Positions 55,096-64,000 of a DNA stretch of 64,000 nucleotides are shown piece by piece. The position numbers were made by a program, and so were the translations under genes. Within the stretch, counting starts at the first letter, position 1. The number at the start of each line of letters is the position of its first letter. The notes under the pieces are model-generated. The model did no database searches, was not told the DNA's origin, and saw only the letters and a program-made list of their open reading frames with translations. The stretch comes from Anabaena lutea FACHB-196 (GTDB lineage Bacteria > Cyanobacteriota > Cyanobacteriia > Cyanobacteriales > Nostocaceae): positions 62,001 through 126,000 of the forward strand of contig NZ_JACJST010000009.1 in NCBI RefSeq assembly GCF_014698305.1, given 5' to 3'.

Positions 55096-55905
55096 TTACC
55101 AAGCTGCAAGAGGGCTAACTTTTATTAATTCCTGACTCAGGCTGTTATGAATATAACCATTAGTTGCCAGTATTCTACCGGAATCGATTTGGAAAGGACT
55201 GTTGTCGTAGGCAGTAACTTTACCCCCTGCTTCTTCTAATAAAATTATACCAGCAGCAATATCCCAAGGTGCAATTCCTCTTTCCCAATAACCATCAACA
55301 CGGCCACAGGCAACATAAGCCAAATCTAAAGATGCTGAACCGCCACGTCTCACGCCTTGGGTAAGATGGGTGAGATGACAGAATTCTGCGTAGTTGTTGT
55401 CTGATGTTTCTCGACGGTCATAAGCAAATCCCGTAGTCAACAGGCTTTTGCTCAATTCAGTAGTTTGAGAAACCCTTATAGGACGGCGGTTGCGCGTTGC
55501 ACCTAAGCCGGCAGCCGCTCGGAAAAGTTCGTTATGGAAAGGGTCATAAATTACACCTACTTGCGATACACCATTAATAAACAAGCCAATGGAAACTGCG
55601 AAACAAGGATATTGATGGGCGTAGTTGGTTGTACCATCTAAAGGATCAATTGCCCACAGGTATTCATTATTTTGGTTTCCGAGTTTCCCGGATTCTTCTG
55701 CGAGGATAGAATGTTGGGGAAAATGGCGATGCAAAATTTCTAAAATCACCTTTTCGGAAGCTTTATCAGCTGCGGTAACTAAATCACCTGGTCGTCCTTT
55801 TTCGGTAATTGCGTCTTCTACTTTACCTAAATAATCCTGTAAGATCACACCAGCACTTAAAGCCGCTTCAGTAGCAATATCTAGAAAATTTTGTAAGTTA
55901 GTCAT
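55096..55905 (-). CDS. suhB: Inositol monophosphatase family protein
   Basis: This 269-residue Mg-dependent phosphatase has motif [18 protein letters not shown] and motif [16 protein letters not shown], plus the glutamate in HSILAEESG. It dephosphorylates inositol monophosphate or a related sugar phosphate. The start codon ATGAC is the last unit of a long heptamer array, with no clear ribosome site. The SuhB name is by family; the substrate is not proven. Confidence 0.9.
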   Translation of the reverse strand: MTNLQNFLDIATEAALSAGVILQDYLGKVEDAITEKGRPGDLVTAADKASEKVILEILHRHFPQHSILAEESGKLGNQNNEYLWAIDPLDGTTNYAHQYPCFAVSIGLFINGVSQVGVIYDPFHNELFRAAAGLGATRNRRPIRVSQTTELSKSLLTTGFAYDRRETSDNNYAEFCHLTHLTQGVRRGGSASLDLAYVACGRVDGYWERGIAPWDIAAGIILLEEAGGKVTAYDNSPFQIDSGRILATNGYIHNSLSQELIKVSPLAAW

Positions 55906-56088
55906 TGGTTATTGGTCATTGGTCATTGGTCATTGGTCATTGGTCATTGGTCATTGGTCATTGGTCATTGGTCATTGGTCATTGGTCATTGGTCATTGGT
56001 CATTAGTCATTGGTCATTGGTCATTGGGCATTGGTCATTGGTCATTGGTCATTGGTCATTGGTCATTGGTCATTGGTCATTAGTCATT
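55901..56088. repeat. About 27 tandem TCATTGG heptamers
   Basis: One 188-bp array of GGTCATTGGTCATT units, with a few point variants (TTAGTCA, TTGGGCA), runs from inside the suhB start codon toward the thermonuclease gene. An ORF of VIGHWSL repeats on the plus strand is an artefact of the 21-bp coding period. Confidence 0.97.
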
Positions 56089-56145
56089 TTCTCCGCGTCC
56101 CCGTGTCCCCGTGTCCCTGCGTCTCTCCCTCCCCCTGTTCACTAT

Positions 56146-56739
56146 TCAACGATAAAGACGGCGAAATTCACCAGGAGTCAGACGCATGGGTTTGTCTGGG
56201 TTCCAGATTCCTTTGCCCATGAGTCTAGCCCATTGTTGGGCGCGTTCTAGGCGCTCGTCGTATTTGTGATTGGGCGATCGCGCTACAAATAGAGCATACC
56301 CTTGTTTCAGTACTTCTTCATTTAACAACACCTGATCTTTCCACACATAGGCTAAAGTTCGCCCAAATTGATCTTTGGCTTCTAAGTCCAACTCCAGCTT
56401 AACTGGTTTATCTGCACCACCAATCAAACTACCTAGAACTTCTTTAGCGTCTTCTCCCCAAGGACGCTGACGTAAATCTGGCGCTTCTAAACCAATTAAC
56501 CGCAGAGGAGAAATTAAATTGGGTTGTTCTGCCATACCTAGTACTTCCAAGGTTTGTCCACTGACAACCCGCGCTACTTTCACTTCAGCCGGAATGTTGG
56601 TAGGTTGATTTTTGCCTTGGCAACTTACCAACAACCACAAGCAAGATAATATTGCTATTTTTTGCGCCAAGATGCTAAAACCCCTCTTTAAAGCCGCCAT
56701 TCTACTCAGTAAGTATCTGCACCCTGCCACAATCTTCAT
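56146..56739 (-). CDS. Thermonuclease-family lipoprotein
   Basis: This 197-residue protein has an N-terminal hydrophobic segment ending in the lipobox LLVSC (IAILSCLWLLVSCQGKNQ), so it is probably a membrane-anchored lipoprotein. The SNase domain follows: ARVVSGQTLEVLG, RLIGLEAPDLRQRPWGEDAK, KDQFGRTLAYVWKDQVLLNE and GIWNPDKPMRL. The arginine, aspartate and glutamate of the active site appear to be kept. It would cleave DNA or RNA outside the cytoplasm. Confidence 0.88.
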   Translation of the reverse strand: MKIVAGCRYLLSRMAALKRGFSILAQKIAILSCLWLLVSCQGKNQPTNIPAEVKVARVVSGQTLEVLGMAEQPNLISPLRLIGLEAPDLRQRPWGEDAKEVLGSLIGGADKPVKLELDLEAKDQFGRTLAYVWKDQVLLNEEVLKQGYALFVARSPNHKYDERLERAQQWARLMGKGIWNPDKPMRLTPGEFRRLYR

Positions 56740-56748
56740 CTTTTGCCT

Positions 56749-57123
56749 CTAGTCTTCATCTAAGGGTAAACCCGCTTTGATTTTGCCTTTGCCAAAAAAG
56801 CGCCCAAACTGGAGTTCATACACTTCATCTTCGTCTTGTGTTTCTACTTCCAAGTCAGAACGGGCATAACTGACGCATAGCAAAGCGTAACCTTTGCGGC
56901 GTAAGTCGGGGGATAGTCCAATGGCTTCTGGTTGGTAAATGTCTCCAGAGATGACTCTGACAGCGCAAGTGGTGCAAGCCCCGTTGCGGCAAGAGAAGGG
57001 TAATTCTACGCCATTGTGTTCGGCTGTGTGGAGAATATAGCGGTCTTCTGGGACTTGCAGGGTGTATGATGTGCCGGTTGCGCGATCGTGTACTCTAATT
57101 GTGTGGGTCTGAACCTTCTTCAT
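56749..57123 (-). CDS. Plant-type [2Fe-2S] ferredoxin
   Basis: This 124-residue ferredoxin has the cluster-binding loop LPFSCRNGACTTCAVRVISG with C-x4-C-x2-C, and the fourth cysteine in GYALLCVSYARSDLEVETQD. It is longer than PetF by an acidic C-terminal tail (KGKIKAGLPLDED). Such proteins carry electrons from photosystem I or reductases. It is 9 bp from the thermonuclease gene on the same strand and may share its transcript. Confidence 0.93.
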   Translation of the reverse strand: MKKVQTHTIRVHDRATGTSYTLQVPEDRYILHTAEHNGVELPFSCRNGACTTCAVRVISGDIYQPEAIGLSPDLRRKGYALLCVSYARSDLEVETQDEDEVYELQFGRFFGKGKIKAGLPLDED

Positions 57124-57224
57124 TTTTGGGTGGGAATGGGGGATTTTAGATTTATTGTAAAAATATCTTGTTTAATATTTGCATTTTTTGGGTTTTTGTT
57201 TTATTATTGGAATTCATGGCACCT

Positions 57225-57311
57225 GGAGAGGTGGCCGAGTGGTTGAAGGCGCAGACCTGGAAAGTCTGTTATGCAGAAATGTATACGAGGGTTCGAATCC
57301 CTCCCTCTCCG
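57225..57311 (+). tRNA. tRNA-Ser (anticodon GGA)
   Basis: The acceptor GGAGAGG pairs with CCTCTCC, with discriminator G. The D-arm TGGCCGAGTGGTTGAAGGC, anticodon arm CAGAC-CTGGAAA-GTCTG (anticodon GGA), a long variable arm and T-arm GAGGG-TTCGAAT-CCCTC are all present. The long variable arm and G discriminator fit serine. CCA is not encoded. Confidence 0.97.
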
Positions 57312-57339
57312 TTTCTGAAACAGGTTTAAATATTTTCAG

Positions 57340-57378
57340 TTGACCCGGATTGATACAAACATTCTGGGTCAATTTTTT
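57340..57378 (+). terminator. Terminator after tRNA-Ser
   Basis: TTGACCC (57340-57346) pairs with GGGTCAA (57366-57372) and is followed by six T, about 30 bp after the tRNA end. Confidence 0.75.
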
Positions 57379-57452
57379 ATACGGTAAATAATCAGCAAGT
57401 ACAGAAACTTTAATTACGGCTTTTTGTAAAATGTTATTTACGCTAAGGTCAT

Positions 57453-57602
57453 ATGATGACAACAAACATCAAAACAGCAATGATAGCTGAACAATATCCT
57501 TTTGCTCAAGAATTGATTACTGATATTGGACAAATTAATACTAAAAAATACCTAAAACACTTGATACAACTAGGTTTTGCTAAAATAGCATCAAAGATTT
57601 AA
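57453..57602 (+). pseudogene. Small ORF, possible antitoxin-like remnant
   Basis: This 49-codon frame reads MMTTNIKTAMIAEQYPFAQE followed by LITDIGQINTKKYLKHLIQ. The AEQYPFAQELI segment resembles small cyanobacterial antitoxin-like proteins, which are longer. No toxin gene follows and the frame ends abruptly, so it is probably a remnant, though a genuine micro-protein is possible. Confidence 0.35.
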
Positions 57603-57655
57603 TAAAAATATGCTTTCTGATTCTTGAATCCCCTACTATGTAAGGACTTAACCTG

Positions 57656-58110
57656 ATTAGGACTTACGCAAAAGTTTAGTTAAGAAAGCGAATATAAGTT
57701 TTGATAACAACAAAATAATAGTTGATATAGGACTAATATTTGATTTTTGAAATATACGTAGGGTGGGCATTGCCCACCCTACAAATACTTATATCTATTC
57801 AAGAATCAAATCGGATGCCTATATTAACATGAGATTAGTAGCTACATCTCCTTCCGAGACTCTAGTTATACAAGAATTGAATAACAATGGAAAGAGTGTA
57901 TAAAATATCAAACATTGGGTAGATTTTCACCCAAATAGAATAAGTTTGTAGGGTGGGTTAGGCGCAACAAATAATCATGGGAGGATATGAGATAATTATT
58001 ATTGTGCGCTGTAACCCACCATGAATATTGATGCTTAATGGTGGGTTACGCTGTCGCTCTAGCAAAGCCATGCCCGCAAGGGCTTTACCCACCCTACAAT
58101 TTCACTTTTC
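57656..58110. repeat. Cluster of dispersed repeats in a long non-coding gap
   Basis: The gap 57603-58457 has no supported gene. It holds a TAGGACTTACGCA end (57658-57671), a GTAGGGTGGGCATTGCCCAC palindrome with its ATTTTTGAAATATACGTAG flank (57742-57783), and two GTAGGGTGGGTTA/TAACCCACC inverted pairs (57950-58020 and 58038-58100). Confidence 0.7.
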
Positions 58111-58457
58111 AAACATCCTCTAAGACGGCTTGGTAGATAGAGCGAATTCGCCAACAGATGACTCAGCATAGTAGTCTGTTCCTACGGCAGTGGCAAACAA
58201 GTCGGCAATGCCGCAACATACATATAAGCTAAGTATCGGCATTCTACAGCAATTACTCAACACATCAGCTGTACCGAACTCAAAAATATGGGAAAATCCG
58301 CTAAAATTGCACAGTGTCATTAAAAACCCATTATCCAAATATAACTATAATTTTACCCAGTCATCCCCATTCTGAACACTAACGCACCGGCTGAAATGTT
58401 TAAACAGAGGGGATATACAGTTAAAAACAAGTAGGCTAAAAAAACGGGGAGACTAAC

Positions 58458-59888
58458 GTGAGTTCTGAGTTTGATTACGATTTAGTGATTATTGGCGCAG
58501 GTGTAGGTGGACATGGCGCAGCCCTACACGCTGTTAACTACGGTCTGAAAACGGCGATTATCGAAGCAGCAGACATGGGTGGAACTTGTGTCAACCGGGG
58601 CTGTATTCCCTCTAAGGCGCTGCTGGCGGCTTCGGGAAGGGTGCGGGAGTTACGCAACGCCCACCACCTGAAATCTTTGGGAATTCAAGTTGGTAATGTA
58701 GAATTTGATCGGCAAGCGATCGCTAATCATGCCGATAATCTTGTTTCTAAAATTCAAGGGGATTTAACCAACAGTCTCAAACGTTTGGGAGTCGATATCA
58801 TTCGCGGTTGGGGAAAAGTCGCAGGGACACAAAAAGTCTCTGTCACTACAGATAACGGTGAAAAAACCATCACGGCTCAAGATATCATTCTTTGTCCCGG
58901 TTCTGTTCCTTTCGTTCCTCCCGGAATTGAAGTAGACGGTAAAACTGTCTTTACCAGTGACCAAGGGGTAAAATTAGAATCCTTACCCCAGTGGATAGCA
59001 ATTATTGGTAGTGGTTATATCGGTTTGGAATTTTCTGATATTTACACCGCTTTGGGCTGTGAAGTGACGATGATTGAAGCCCTAGATGTGTTAATGCCAG
59101 GATTTGACCGCGACATTGCTAAACTGGCAGAACGGGTTTTAATCGCTCCCCGCGACATTGAAACCAAAGTGGGAATATACGCCAAAAGAATCATTCCCGG
59201 TTCTCCCGTGGTGATTGAGTTAGCAGATTTCCAAACTAAAGAAGATATAGAGGTTTTGGAAGTTGATGCTTGCTTGGTAGCTACAGGACGCATTCCCGCC
59301 ACCAAAAATCTTGGTTTAGATTCTGTGGGTGTGGAACTGGATAAACGGAATTTTATCCCCGTTAACGACAGTATGGCGGTACTCTCAGATGGTGAAGTTG
59401 TCCCCCACCTCTGGGCTATTGGCGACGCAAATGGGAAGATGATGCTGGCACACGCGGCTTCTGGTCAAGGTATTGTGGCTGTAGACAATATCCTGGGTAA
59501 AGGCAAAAAAGTAGACTATCGCAGCATTCCCGCAGCCGCTTTTACTCATCCCGAAGTTAGTTATGTGGGTTTAACGGAAACAGCAGCCCAAGAATTGGGT
59601 TTAGCTGAAGGTTTTGAAATTGCTACTAGTAAGAGTTATTTCAAGGGTAATTCTAAAGCTTTGGCAGAAAACGAAGCTGATGGGATTGCTAAGGTGATTT
59701 ACCGTCAAGATACGGGTGAAGTTTTAGGTGTGCATATTTTCGGATTACACGCTTCAGATTTGATTCACGAAGCCTCAGCCGCAGTTGCTAATCGTCAATC
59801 TGTGCAGAAGCTTGCTCATTTGGTTCACGCCCATCCTACACTATCAGAAGTGCTGGATGAAGCTTATAAAAGAGCGATCGCAAGCTAG
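58458..59888 (+). CDS. lpdA: Dihydrolipoyl dehydrogenase
   Basis: This 476-residue FAD enzyme reoxidises dihydrolipoamide in 2-oxoacid dehydrogenase complexes and the glycine cleavage system. It starts at GTG 58458 ([20 protein letters not shown]). The redox disulfide is [16 protein letters not shown], the NAD site is [20 protein letters not shown], and the catalytic His-Glu pair is in [16 protein letters not shown]. All domains are complete. It is followed 138 bp later by trpC, with heptamer repeats between. Confidence 0.97.
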   Translation: MSSEFDYDLVIIGAGVGGHGAALHAVNYGLKTAIIEAADMGGTCVNRGCIPSKALLAASGRVRELRNAHHLKSLGIQVGNVEFDRQAIANHADNLVSKIQGDLTNSLKRLGVDIIRGWGKVAGTQKVSVTTDNGEKTITAQDIILCPGSVPFVPPGIEVDGKTVFTSDQGVKLESLPQWIAIIGSGYIGLEFSDIYTALGCEVTMIEALDVLMPGFDRDIAKLAERVLIAPRDIETKVGIYAKRIIPGSPVVIELADFQTKEDIEVLEVDACLVATGRIPATKNLGLDSVGVELDKRNFIPVNDSMAVLSDGEVVPHLWAIGDANGKMMLAHAASGQGIVAVDNILGKGKKVDYRSIPAAAFTHPEVSYVGLTETAAQELGLAEGFEIATSKSYFKGNSKALAENEADGIAKVIYRQDTGEVLGVHIFGLHASDLIHEASAAVANRQSVQKLAHLVHAHPTLSEVLDEAYKRAIAS

Positions 59889-59966
59889 AAGAAGGCAGGA
59901 GGCAGGAGGCAGAAGGCAAGAGGTAAAAGTTCAATATTCTTCCCCTGCTTCCCCTGCTTCTCTTCC

Positions 59967-60023
59967 CAGTCCCCAGTCCCCAGTCCCCAGTCCCCAGTCC
60001 CCAGTCCCCAGTCCCCAGTCCCC
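59967..60023. repeat. Tandem CCCCAGT heptamers
   Basis: Eight units of CCCAGTCCCCAGTCC run from lpdA to 4 bp before the trpC start codon and occupy the position of its ribosome site. Confidence 0.93.
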
Positions 60024-60026
60024 AAA

Positions 60027-60911
60027 ATGCAAATCCGTCGTCGTTCACCTAGTCAGGCTATTGATGTTTCTATTTTGCGCTATCAGATAGCTATTCCAGA
60101 TTCCACACCAAATAATATTTTGGAGGAAATTGTTTGGCAAAAAGAGATAGAAGTTGAGCAAATGCGGGAAAGGCAGCCTTTGGCAGAATTGCAAAAAAAG
60201 CTGGTTTCTGCACCCCCAAGTCGTGATTTTATCGCTGCACTCCGTCAAGGTAAAACCAAACCTGCACTGATTGCTGAAGTGAAAAAAGCTTCTCCTAGTA
60301 AAGGAGTTTTACGTGCAGATTTTGACCCAGTAGCGATCGCCCAATCTTATCAAGCAGGTGGTGCTAGTTGTCTTTCTGTACTCACAGATACTAAGTTTTT
60401 TCAAGGTAGTTTTGAGAACTTATCTTTAGTTCGTGCTGCCGTAGATTTGCCTTTGCTATGTAAGGAATTTATCATTTATCCTTATCAAATGTATCTGGCT
60501 CGAATTTATGGTGCAGATGCGATTTTATTAATAGCCGCAATTCTCAGTGATCAACATTTACAATACTTTGTCAAAATTGCTAACAAGCTAAAAATGGCAG
60601 CTTTGATAGAAGTTCATAGTTTAGAAGAACTTGACCGAGTTTTAGCCTTAGATGGTGTTTCTTTAGTTGGTATAAATAATCGCAATCTAGAAGATTTTTC
60701 TGTTGACTTGCAAACTACCTGTCAACTACTGAAAGAAAGGGGTAGCCAATTGCAGGAAAAAAATATTCTCGTAGTTAGTGAATCAGGACTTCATCACCCA
60801 GATGATTTAATTGTAGTGGAAACAGCAGGCGCTTCAGCAGTGCTGATTGGTGAGTCTTTAGTAAAACAACCAGATCCGAAATTGGCAATTACTAATCTTT
60901 TTGGTAAATAA
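60027..60911 (+). CDS. trpC: Indole-3-glycerol phosphate synthase
   Basis: This 294-residue TIM-barrel enzyme of tryptophan synthesis closes the indole ring. Signatures are [80 protein letters not shown] and [13 protein letters not shown]. The N-terminal extension [20 protein letters not shown] is typical of cyanobacteria and fixes the start. The immediate upstream sequence is CCCCAGT repeat with no Shine-Dalgarno. The gene is single. Confidence 0.96.
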   Translation: MQIRRRSPSQAIDVSILRYQIAIPDSTPNNILEEIVWQKEIEVEQMRERQPLAELQKKLVSAPPSRDFIAALRQGKTKPALIAEVKKASPSKGVLRADFDPVAIAQSYQAGGASCLSVLTDTKFFQGSFENLSLVRAAVDLPLLCKEFIIYPYQMYLARIYGADAILLIAAILSDQHLQYFVKIANKLKMAALIEVHSLEELDRVLALDGVSLVGINNRNLEDFSVDLQTTCQLLKERGSQLQEKNILVVSESGLHHPDDLIVVETAGASAVLIGESLVKQPDPKLAITNLFGK

Positions 60912-61044
<133 letters not shown>

Positions 61045-61140
61045 ATGACCAATCTTTGTTTCCTATGTAACAATTTAGGGGACAAGAGATACACTCTGAG
61101 TAAGATGAAATCTCAAAAAAAGCACTCTCAAACTAACTTC

Positions 61141-61389
61141 ATGGAGCAACTTCCTCTACCTGCACCTATCCATTATGAACTGATACTTCAACTTTTAGAG
61201 AAGCAAACCATGAGCGCAGTAAATCAAAACCAAGATTTACGGCATCAGGTCAGTCAGCTAATTATTACCATGCGAAAAGCTGCGGCGCAACAGAAGCGAT
61301 TAGAGGAAATTTGTCAAGCTTCTGCTGTCGCAGTTGATCATCGTTGGTCACTTAATCATCTTGGAGAAAAAGTCATTACTCCTGATTGA
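61141..61389 (+). CDS. DUF5340 protein
   Basis: This 82-residue protein from ATG 61141 reads MEQLPLPAPIHYELILQLLE, then AVNQNQDLRHQVSQLIITMR and KAAAQQKRLEEICQ, a small helical family restricted to cyanobacteria (DUF5340). Earlier in-frame starts exist at 61105 and 61045; the latter lies in heptamer repeats and gives an implausible N-terminus. The function is unknown. The following gap 61390-61724 holds ATTACGA repeats (61499-61530) and no gene. Confidence 0.75.
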   Translation: MEQLPLPAPIHYELILQLLEKQTMSAVNQNQDLRHQVSQLIITMRKAAAQQKRLEEICQASAVAVDHRWSLNHLGEKVITPD

Positions 61390-61724
61390 TACCTACTGAA
61401 TATGTCGAAGTAATTCTTAGTTGCAATCATTGGGAGCTTGTACCCTCCACTGATTTTAGACCACCACATAGTAGATTTGGGTGAGGGCTTGTACCCTCTT
61501 AATTACGAATTACTAATTACGAATTAGTAATTATTCTGTCACTCTCTCAGCTACCATAAACTGATGACTGGTTTGGTTTCAAACTCACTCAAGTGGGTGA
61601 GAGCAAGTGTAGCGGTGATTTTCGACTGGAGCAAGATGTGAGTAGATGAATATCTAAAATTTGCCATCAGATTTAACCATCCCCACACAAATTTGACTTT
61701 TATTTGACTTTTAGGATAGAGATA

Positions 61725-62876
61725 ATGGACGACAAGTTGATGTTGATGATTCCTGGTCCCACTCCGGTTCCAGAAGCGGCTTTACTGGCTTTAGCCAAGC
61801 ATCCTATTGGTCATCGTACCAGTGAATTTAGCAACATGATGGGTGAGGTGACAGAAAACCTCAAATGGCTGCATCAAACTGCAAGTGATGTGCTAATGCT
61901 GAATGTTAGCGGTACTGGTGCAGTGGAAGCTGGGATAATTAATTTCCTTTCAAGCGGCGATCGCATTTTAGTTGGTTCTAATGGTAAATTTGGTGAACGT
62001 TGGGTAGAAGTTGGTCAAGCTTTTGGATTAAATGTGGAAGCTGTCACCGCAGAATGGGGACAACCCCTAGACCCAGACAAATTTGCCGAAAAGTTGCAAG
62101 CAGACACCAACAAGGAAATCAAAGCTGTAATTATCACCCACAGCGAAACCTCAACGGGTGTAATTAACGACCTAGAAGCCATCAACCGCCACGTCAAAGA
62201 ACATGGTCAAGCCTTAATTATTGTTGATGCTGTCACCAGTTTAGGTGCTTACAATGTACCTGTAGATGCTTGGGGTTTAGATGTAGTCGCTTCTGGTTCC
62301 CAAAAAGGCTACATGATTCCTCCCGGTTTAGGATTTGTTTCTGTCAGTCCTAAAGCTTGGGAAGCTTACAAAACTGCGAAGTTGCCAAAATATTATTTAG
62401 ATTTAGGTAAATATCGCAAAGCTACTGCTAAAAATACAACTCCTTTTACTCCCCCAGTTAACTTAATGGTGGCATTACACACCACTTTGGGGATGATGAA
62501 AAAAGAAGGTTTGGAATCAATCTTTACTCGCCATGAACGGCAGAAAAATGCTACCCGTGCAGCAATGAAAGCCTTAAATTTACCATTGTTTGCAGCTGAT
62601 GAATGTGCGAGTCCAGCAATTACAGCCGTAGCAACCCCAGGAATTGAAGCGGATAAAATTCGGTCATTGATGAAAAAACGGTTTGATATTGCTTTAGCTG
62701 GTGGTCAAGACCATCTGAGTAATAAGATTTTCCGAATTGGTCACTTGGGTTTTGTGAGCGATCGCGATATCCTCAGTTGTATAGCCTCACTGGAAGTAGT
62801 TCTCTTAGAACTTGGCCGTGAAAACTTCAATTCTGGTGCAGGTGTAGCCGCTGCGGCAAGAGTTTTTGGACAATAG
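61725..62876 (+). CDS. Class V aminotransferase (alanine/serine-glyoxylate type)
   Basis: This 383-residue PLP enzyme starts at ATG 61725 (MDDKLMLMIPGPTPVPEAAL). Conserved parts are HRTSEFSNMMGEV, LNVSGTGAVEAGIINFLSSG, THSETSTGVINDLEAI, VDAVTSLGAYNVPVDAWGLD and the lysine site ASGSQKGYMIPPGLGF. It resembles alanine/serine-glyoxylate aminotransferases active in photorespiratory glyoxylate use. Cyanobacterial homologues are sometimes mis-annotated as a soluble hydrogenase subunit. The exact amino donor is not known. Confidence 0.9.
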   Translation: MDDKLMLMIPGPTPVPEAALLALAKHPIGHRTSEFSNMMGEVTENLKWLHQTASDVLMLNVSGTGAVEAGIINFLSSGDRILVGSNGKFGERWVEVGQAFGLNVEAVTAEWGQPLDPDKFAEKLQADTNKEIKAVIITHSETSTGVINDLEAINRHVKEHGQALIIVDAVTSLGAYNVPVDAWGLDVVASGSQKGYMIPPGLGFVSVSPKAWEAYKTAKLPKYYLDLGKYRKATAKNTTPFTPPVNLMVALHTTLGMMKKEGLESIFTRHERQKNATRAAMKALNLPLFAADECASPAITAVATPGIEADKIRSLMKKRFDIALAGGQDHLSNKIFRIGHLGFVSDRDILSCIASLEVVLLELGRENFNSGAGVAAAARVFGQ

Positions 62877-62923
62877 TGTTTGATTGAGCATTGGGCATTG
62901 GGAAGATTTTACTTTTCTTCCTT

Positions 62924-62955
<32 letters not shown>

Positions 62956-63016
62956 ACCGATAGCGCAGCGTGGCGTAAGCCATAGGTCTGCGAAGCGTCT
63001 CCTAACTCCTAATAAT

Positions 63017-63050
63017 AAAAGGGCGAGTTATTTGTTTAACTCGCCCTTTT
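63017..63050. terminator. Perfect 14-bp-stem terminator
   Basis: AAAAGGGCGAGTTA pairs perfectly with TAACTCGCCCTTTT around TTTGTT, and both sides carry A/T runs, so it can work in both directions. It sits 140 bp after the aminotransferase stop, behind a CTGACTC repeat run (62920-62955). Confidence 0.88.
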
Positions 63051-63324
63051 ATTTTGGATGTCAATAAGTAAAAACGCTCAAAGTAAATTTTTCCATCTAT
63101 CAAACTTTGCACTGGGCAGAGTCGATTTGACATACCTCAATTCTCCTGAAGTAGCTCAACCGTTCCACATTTAATTTGCATACAGTCATACCATTTTAGA
63201 TTTTGGATTTTAGATTTTGGATTGGAATTCCTTTCTATATCTGAATTCTGTAGATCCATCTGTCGCCATCATTCTTATTTTTTGGTATTACTAACAATGG
63301 ATTTTTTAAATTTGAATTCCTTAC

Positions 63325-63516
63325 TTATGCCGTTTCCAGCCAATCATAAATTTGGTCTAACTGCTCTAGAGTAATAAACCCATATTGCCAAAGAATCATA
63401 GTTAAAGAACCTGGGTCTTGCTCACGGTGACGCAGCGCTACAGCGAGAGAAGCTGTGGAAATTGCCAAATCTTCTTGGAGAAAATTAATCAATCGAGAAT
63501 ATCTTGATGGTGCCAT
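63325..63516 (-). CDS. DUF2949 protein
   Basis: This 63-residue protein starts at ATG 63516 (MAPSRYSRLINFLQEDLAIS), behind a GGAGGTGAG ribosome site. The segment ALRHREQDPGSLTMILWQYG followed by LITLEQ-like residues (FITLEQLDQIYDWLETA) fits DUF2949, a small helical cyanobacterial family of unknown function. The longer frame to 63552 would bury the ribosome site. Confidence 0.85.
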   Translation of the reverse strand: MAPSRYSRLINFLQEDLAISTASLAVALRHREQDPGSLTMILWQYGFITLEQLDQIYDWLETA

Positions 63517-63835
63517 TTTTATCTCACCTCCTTGAGTAGAGTGTATTATCATCTATCTGTTCCTTATTTCTGAGTATTATGTAGCCAGTATTTTATGTGT
63601 CACTATGCTGTTAATTGATAAATACCTCAGCACAGGTGATTTATTATTCTCCTAGGAGCAATTTTTCCCAGAGTTTTGGAGAAATAAAAACCCTCTTTTC
63701 CCCTGGTTTACCCCAATCTGAATCTTGTGTACTTTTCTGTGCTTTATGTGATCACACATGGAGTTAAAAAGATTTCATAGCCTATACTCCTCTATTGACG
63801 ACTAGTTACACTTACGTCAAAGGGAGGATTTTTGC

Positions 63836-63877
63836 ATGAACTCTGGGATTGGTATTCTAACTAGGACGCAAAGATGA
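63836..63877 (+). CDS. Possible 13-residue leader peptide
   Basis: ATG 63836 sits 7 bp after a strong GGGAGGA site and encodes MNSGIGILTRTQR. Its TGA overlaps the ATG of the next frame (ATGA at 63874-63877). An inverted repeat TTGACG/CGTCAA (63795-63820) lies just upstream. Coding status is unproven. Confidence 0.3.
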   Translation: MNSGIGILTRTQR

Positions 63878-64000
63878 GGATTGTATCTGGGAAACAAAAA
63901 AGTTTGATGTTATTAGCGCCACTGGTAAATATTAACCTCTTAACTGTAAATTTAACTATTCTACGTAATATTTTTTTTACAAAAATATCTTCATTAAAAC
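63874..64000 (+). CDS. ORF open at the window end
   Basis: From ATG 63874 the frame MRIVSGKQKSLMLLAPLVNI stays open for 42 codons to the window edge. It has a basic start then a hydrophobic run, like a signal or membrane segment. It overlaps the upstream 13-codon ORF by 4 bp. No family can be assigned from so short a piece, and AT-rich chance opening is possible. Confidence 0.3.
   Translation, partial: MRIVSGKQKSLMLLAPLVNINLLTVNLTILRNIFFTKISSLK

Noticed and set aside
55912-56250. 112-codon ORF made of VIGHWSL repeats
   Set aside because: It is generated by the 7-bp tandem array (21-bp coding period) and overlaps the thermonuclease gene antisense; there is no ribosome site.
57214-57465. 83-codon minus-strand ORF containing EREGFEPSYTFLHNRLS
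   Set aside because: It is the antisense of tRNA-Ser and its terminator; this peptide is a well-known false-gene artefact over serine tRNAs.

Overview
The window looks like chromosomal DNA of a filamentous, probably heterocyst-forming cyanobacterium (Nostocales: Nostoc, Anabaena or a close relative). The evidence is AT-rich DNA dotted with HIP1 octamers (GCGATCGC), many tandem heptamers of the CAATGAC, ATTACGA and CTGACTC types between genes, a high-light-inducible protein, cyanobacteria-specific small families (DUF5340, DUF2949, DUF6887/DUF6888), a gene resembling the hormogonium-polysaccharide glycosyltransferase HpsE, and ClpC and LpdA of cyanobacterial type. No rRNA, complete insertion sequence or cas gene was seen. 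There is one tRNA (Ser, anticodon GGA).

Layout. 1-3949: two paralogous Ser/Thr kinases in tandem (the first cut by the window edge and fused to ankyrin repeats, the second with a membrane tail), then rimI. 4566-7040: clpC. 7236-11586: an AT-rich accessory island of small modules: a DUF6888/DUF6887 pair with a third gene interrupted by a stop codon, a DUF262 + HEPN-nuclease-like pair, a PIN toxin/antitoxin pair, and a small orphan gene. 11683-14055: TspO-like protein, an alpha/beta hydrolase without its nucleophile, and a broken four-helix-bundle gene. 14120-18519: isocitrate lyase/PEP mutase-like enzyme, nitrilase-fold protein with changed catalytic residues, aldehyde dehydrogenase and a small probable beta-barrel protein. 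18763-22300: PEP-CTERM-type secreted protein, hisS, SnoaL-like protein. 23362-24283: a 13-repeat CRISPR array without cas genes, next to ald. 25963-29018: Hlip, WD40 protein, membrane proteins and a MazF-like module. 29289-35363: a complete aa3-type cytochrome oxidase locus, ctaCDE facing away from ctaAB. 35752-43868: an aspartate-type aminotransferase, glycosyltransferases including an HpsE-like one, a polysaccharide pyruvyl transferase, an SMR pump and a histidine kinase. 44538-48800: YihY, DUF421, purB and an MFS transporter. 48965-50638: MoeB-rhodanese with a JAMM protease. 50847-57123: beta-carbonic anhydrase, livF-type ATPase, two ferredoxins, hisZ, a J-domain TPR protein, suhB and a thermonuclease. 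57225-64000: tRNA-Ser, lpdA, trpC, DUF5340, a class V aminotransferase, DUF2949 and an ORF leaving the window.

Working together. The clearest functional units are the respiratory oxidase locus (ctaA and ctaB make heme A for the CtaC/D/E complex), the sulfur-transfer-like MoeB/JAMM pair, histidyl-tRNA synthetase and its paralogue HisZ about 30 kb apart, and several toxin-antitoxin-like or defence-like modules in the 7-11 kb island. The most promising candidate for an undercharacterised system is the DUF262-HEPN pair at 8093-10370. A second theme is that short tandem repeats run right up to start or stop codons, so that several genes take their ATG, or their last residues and stop, from repeat DNA.

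All calls come from reading the sequence and its translations. No database search was run.
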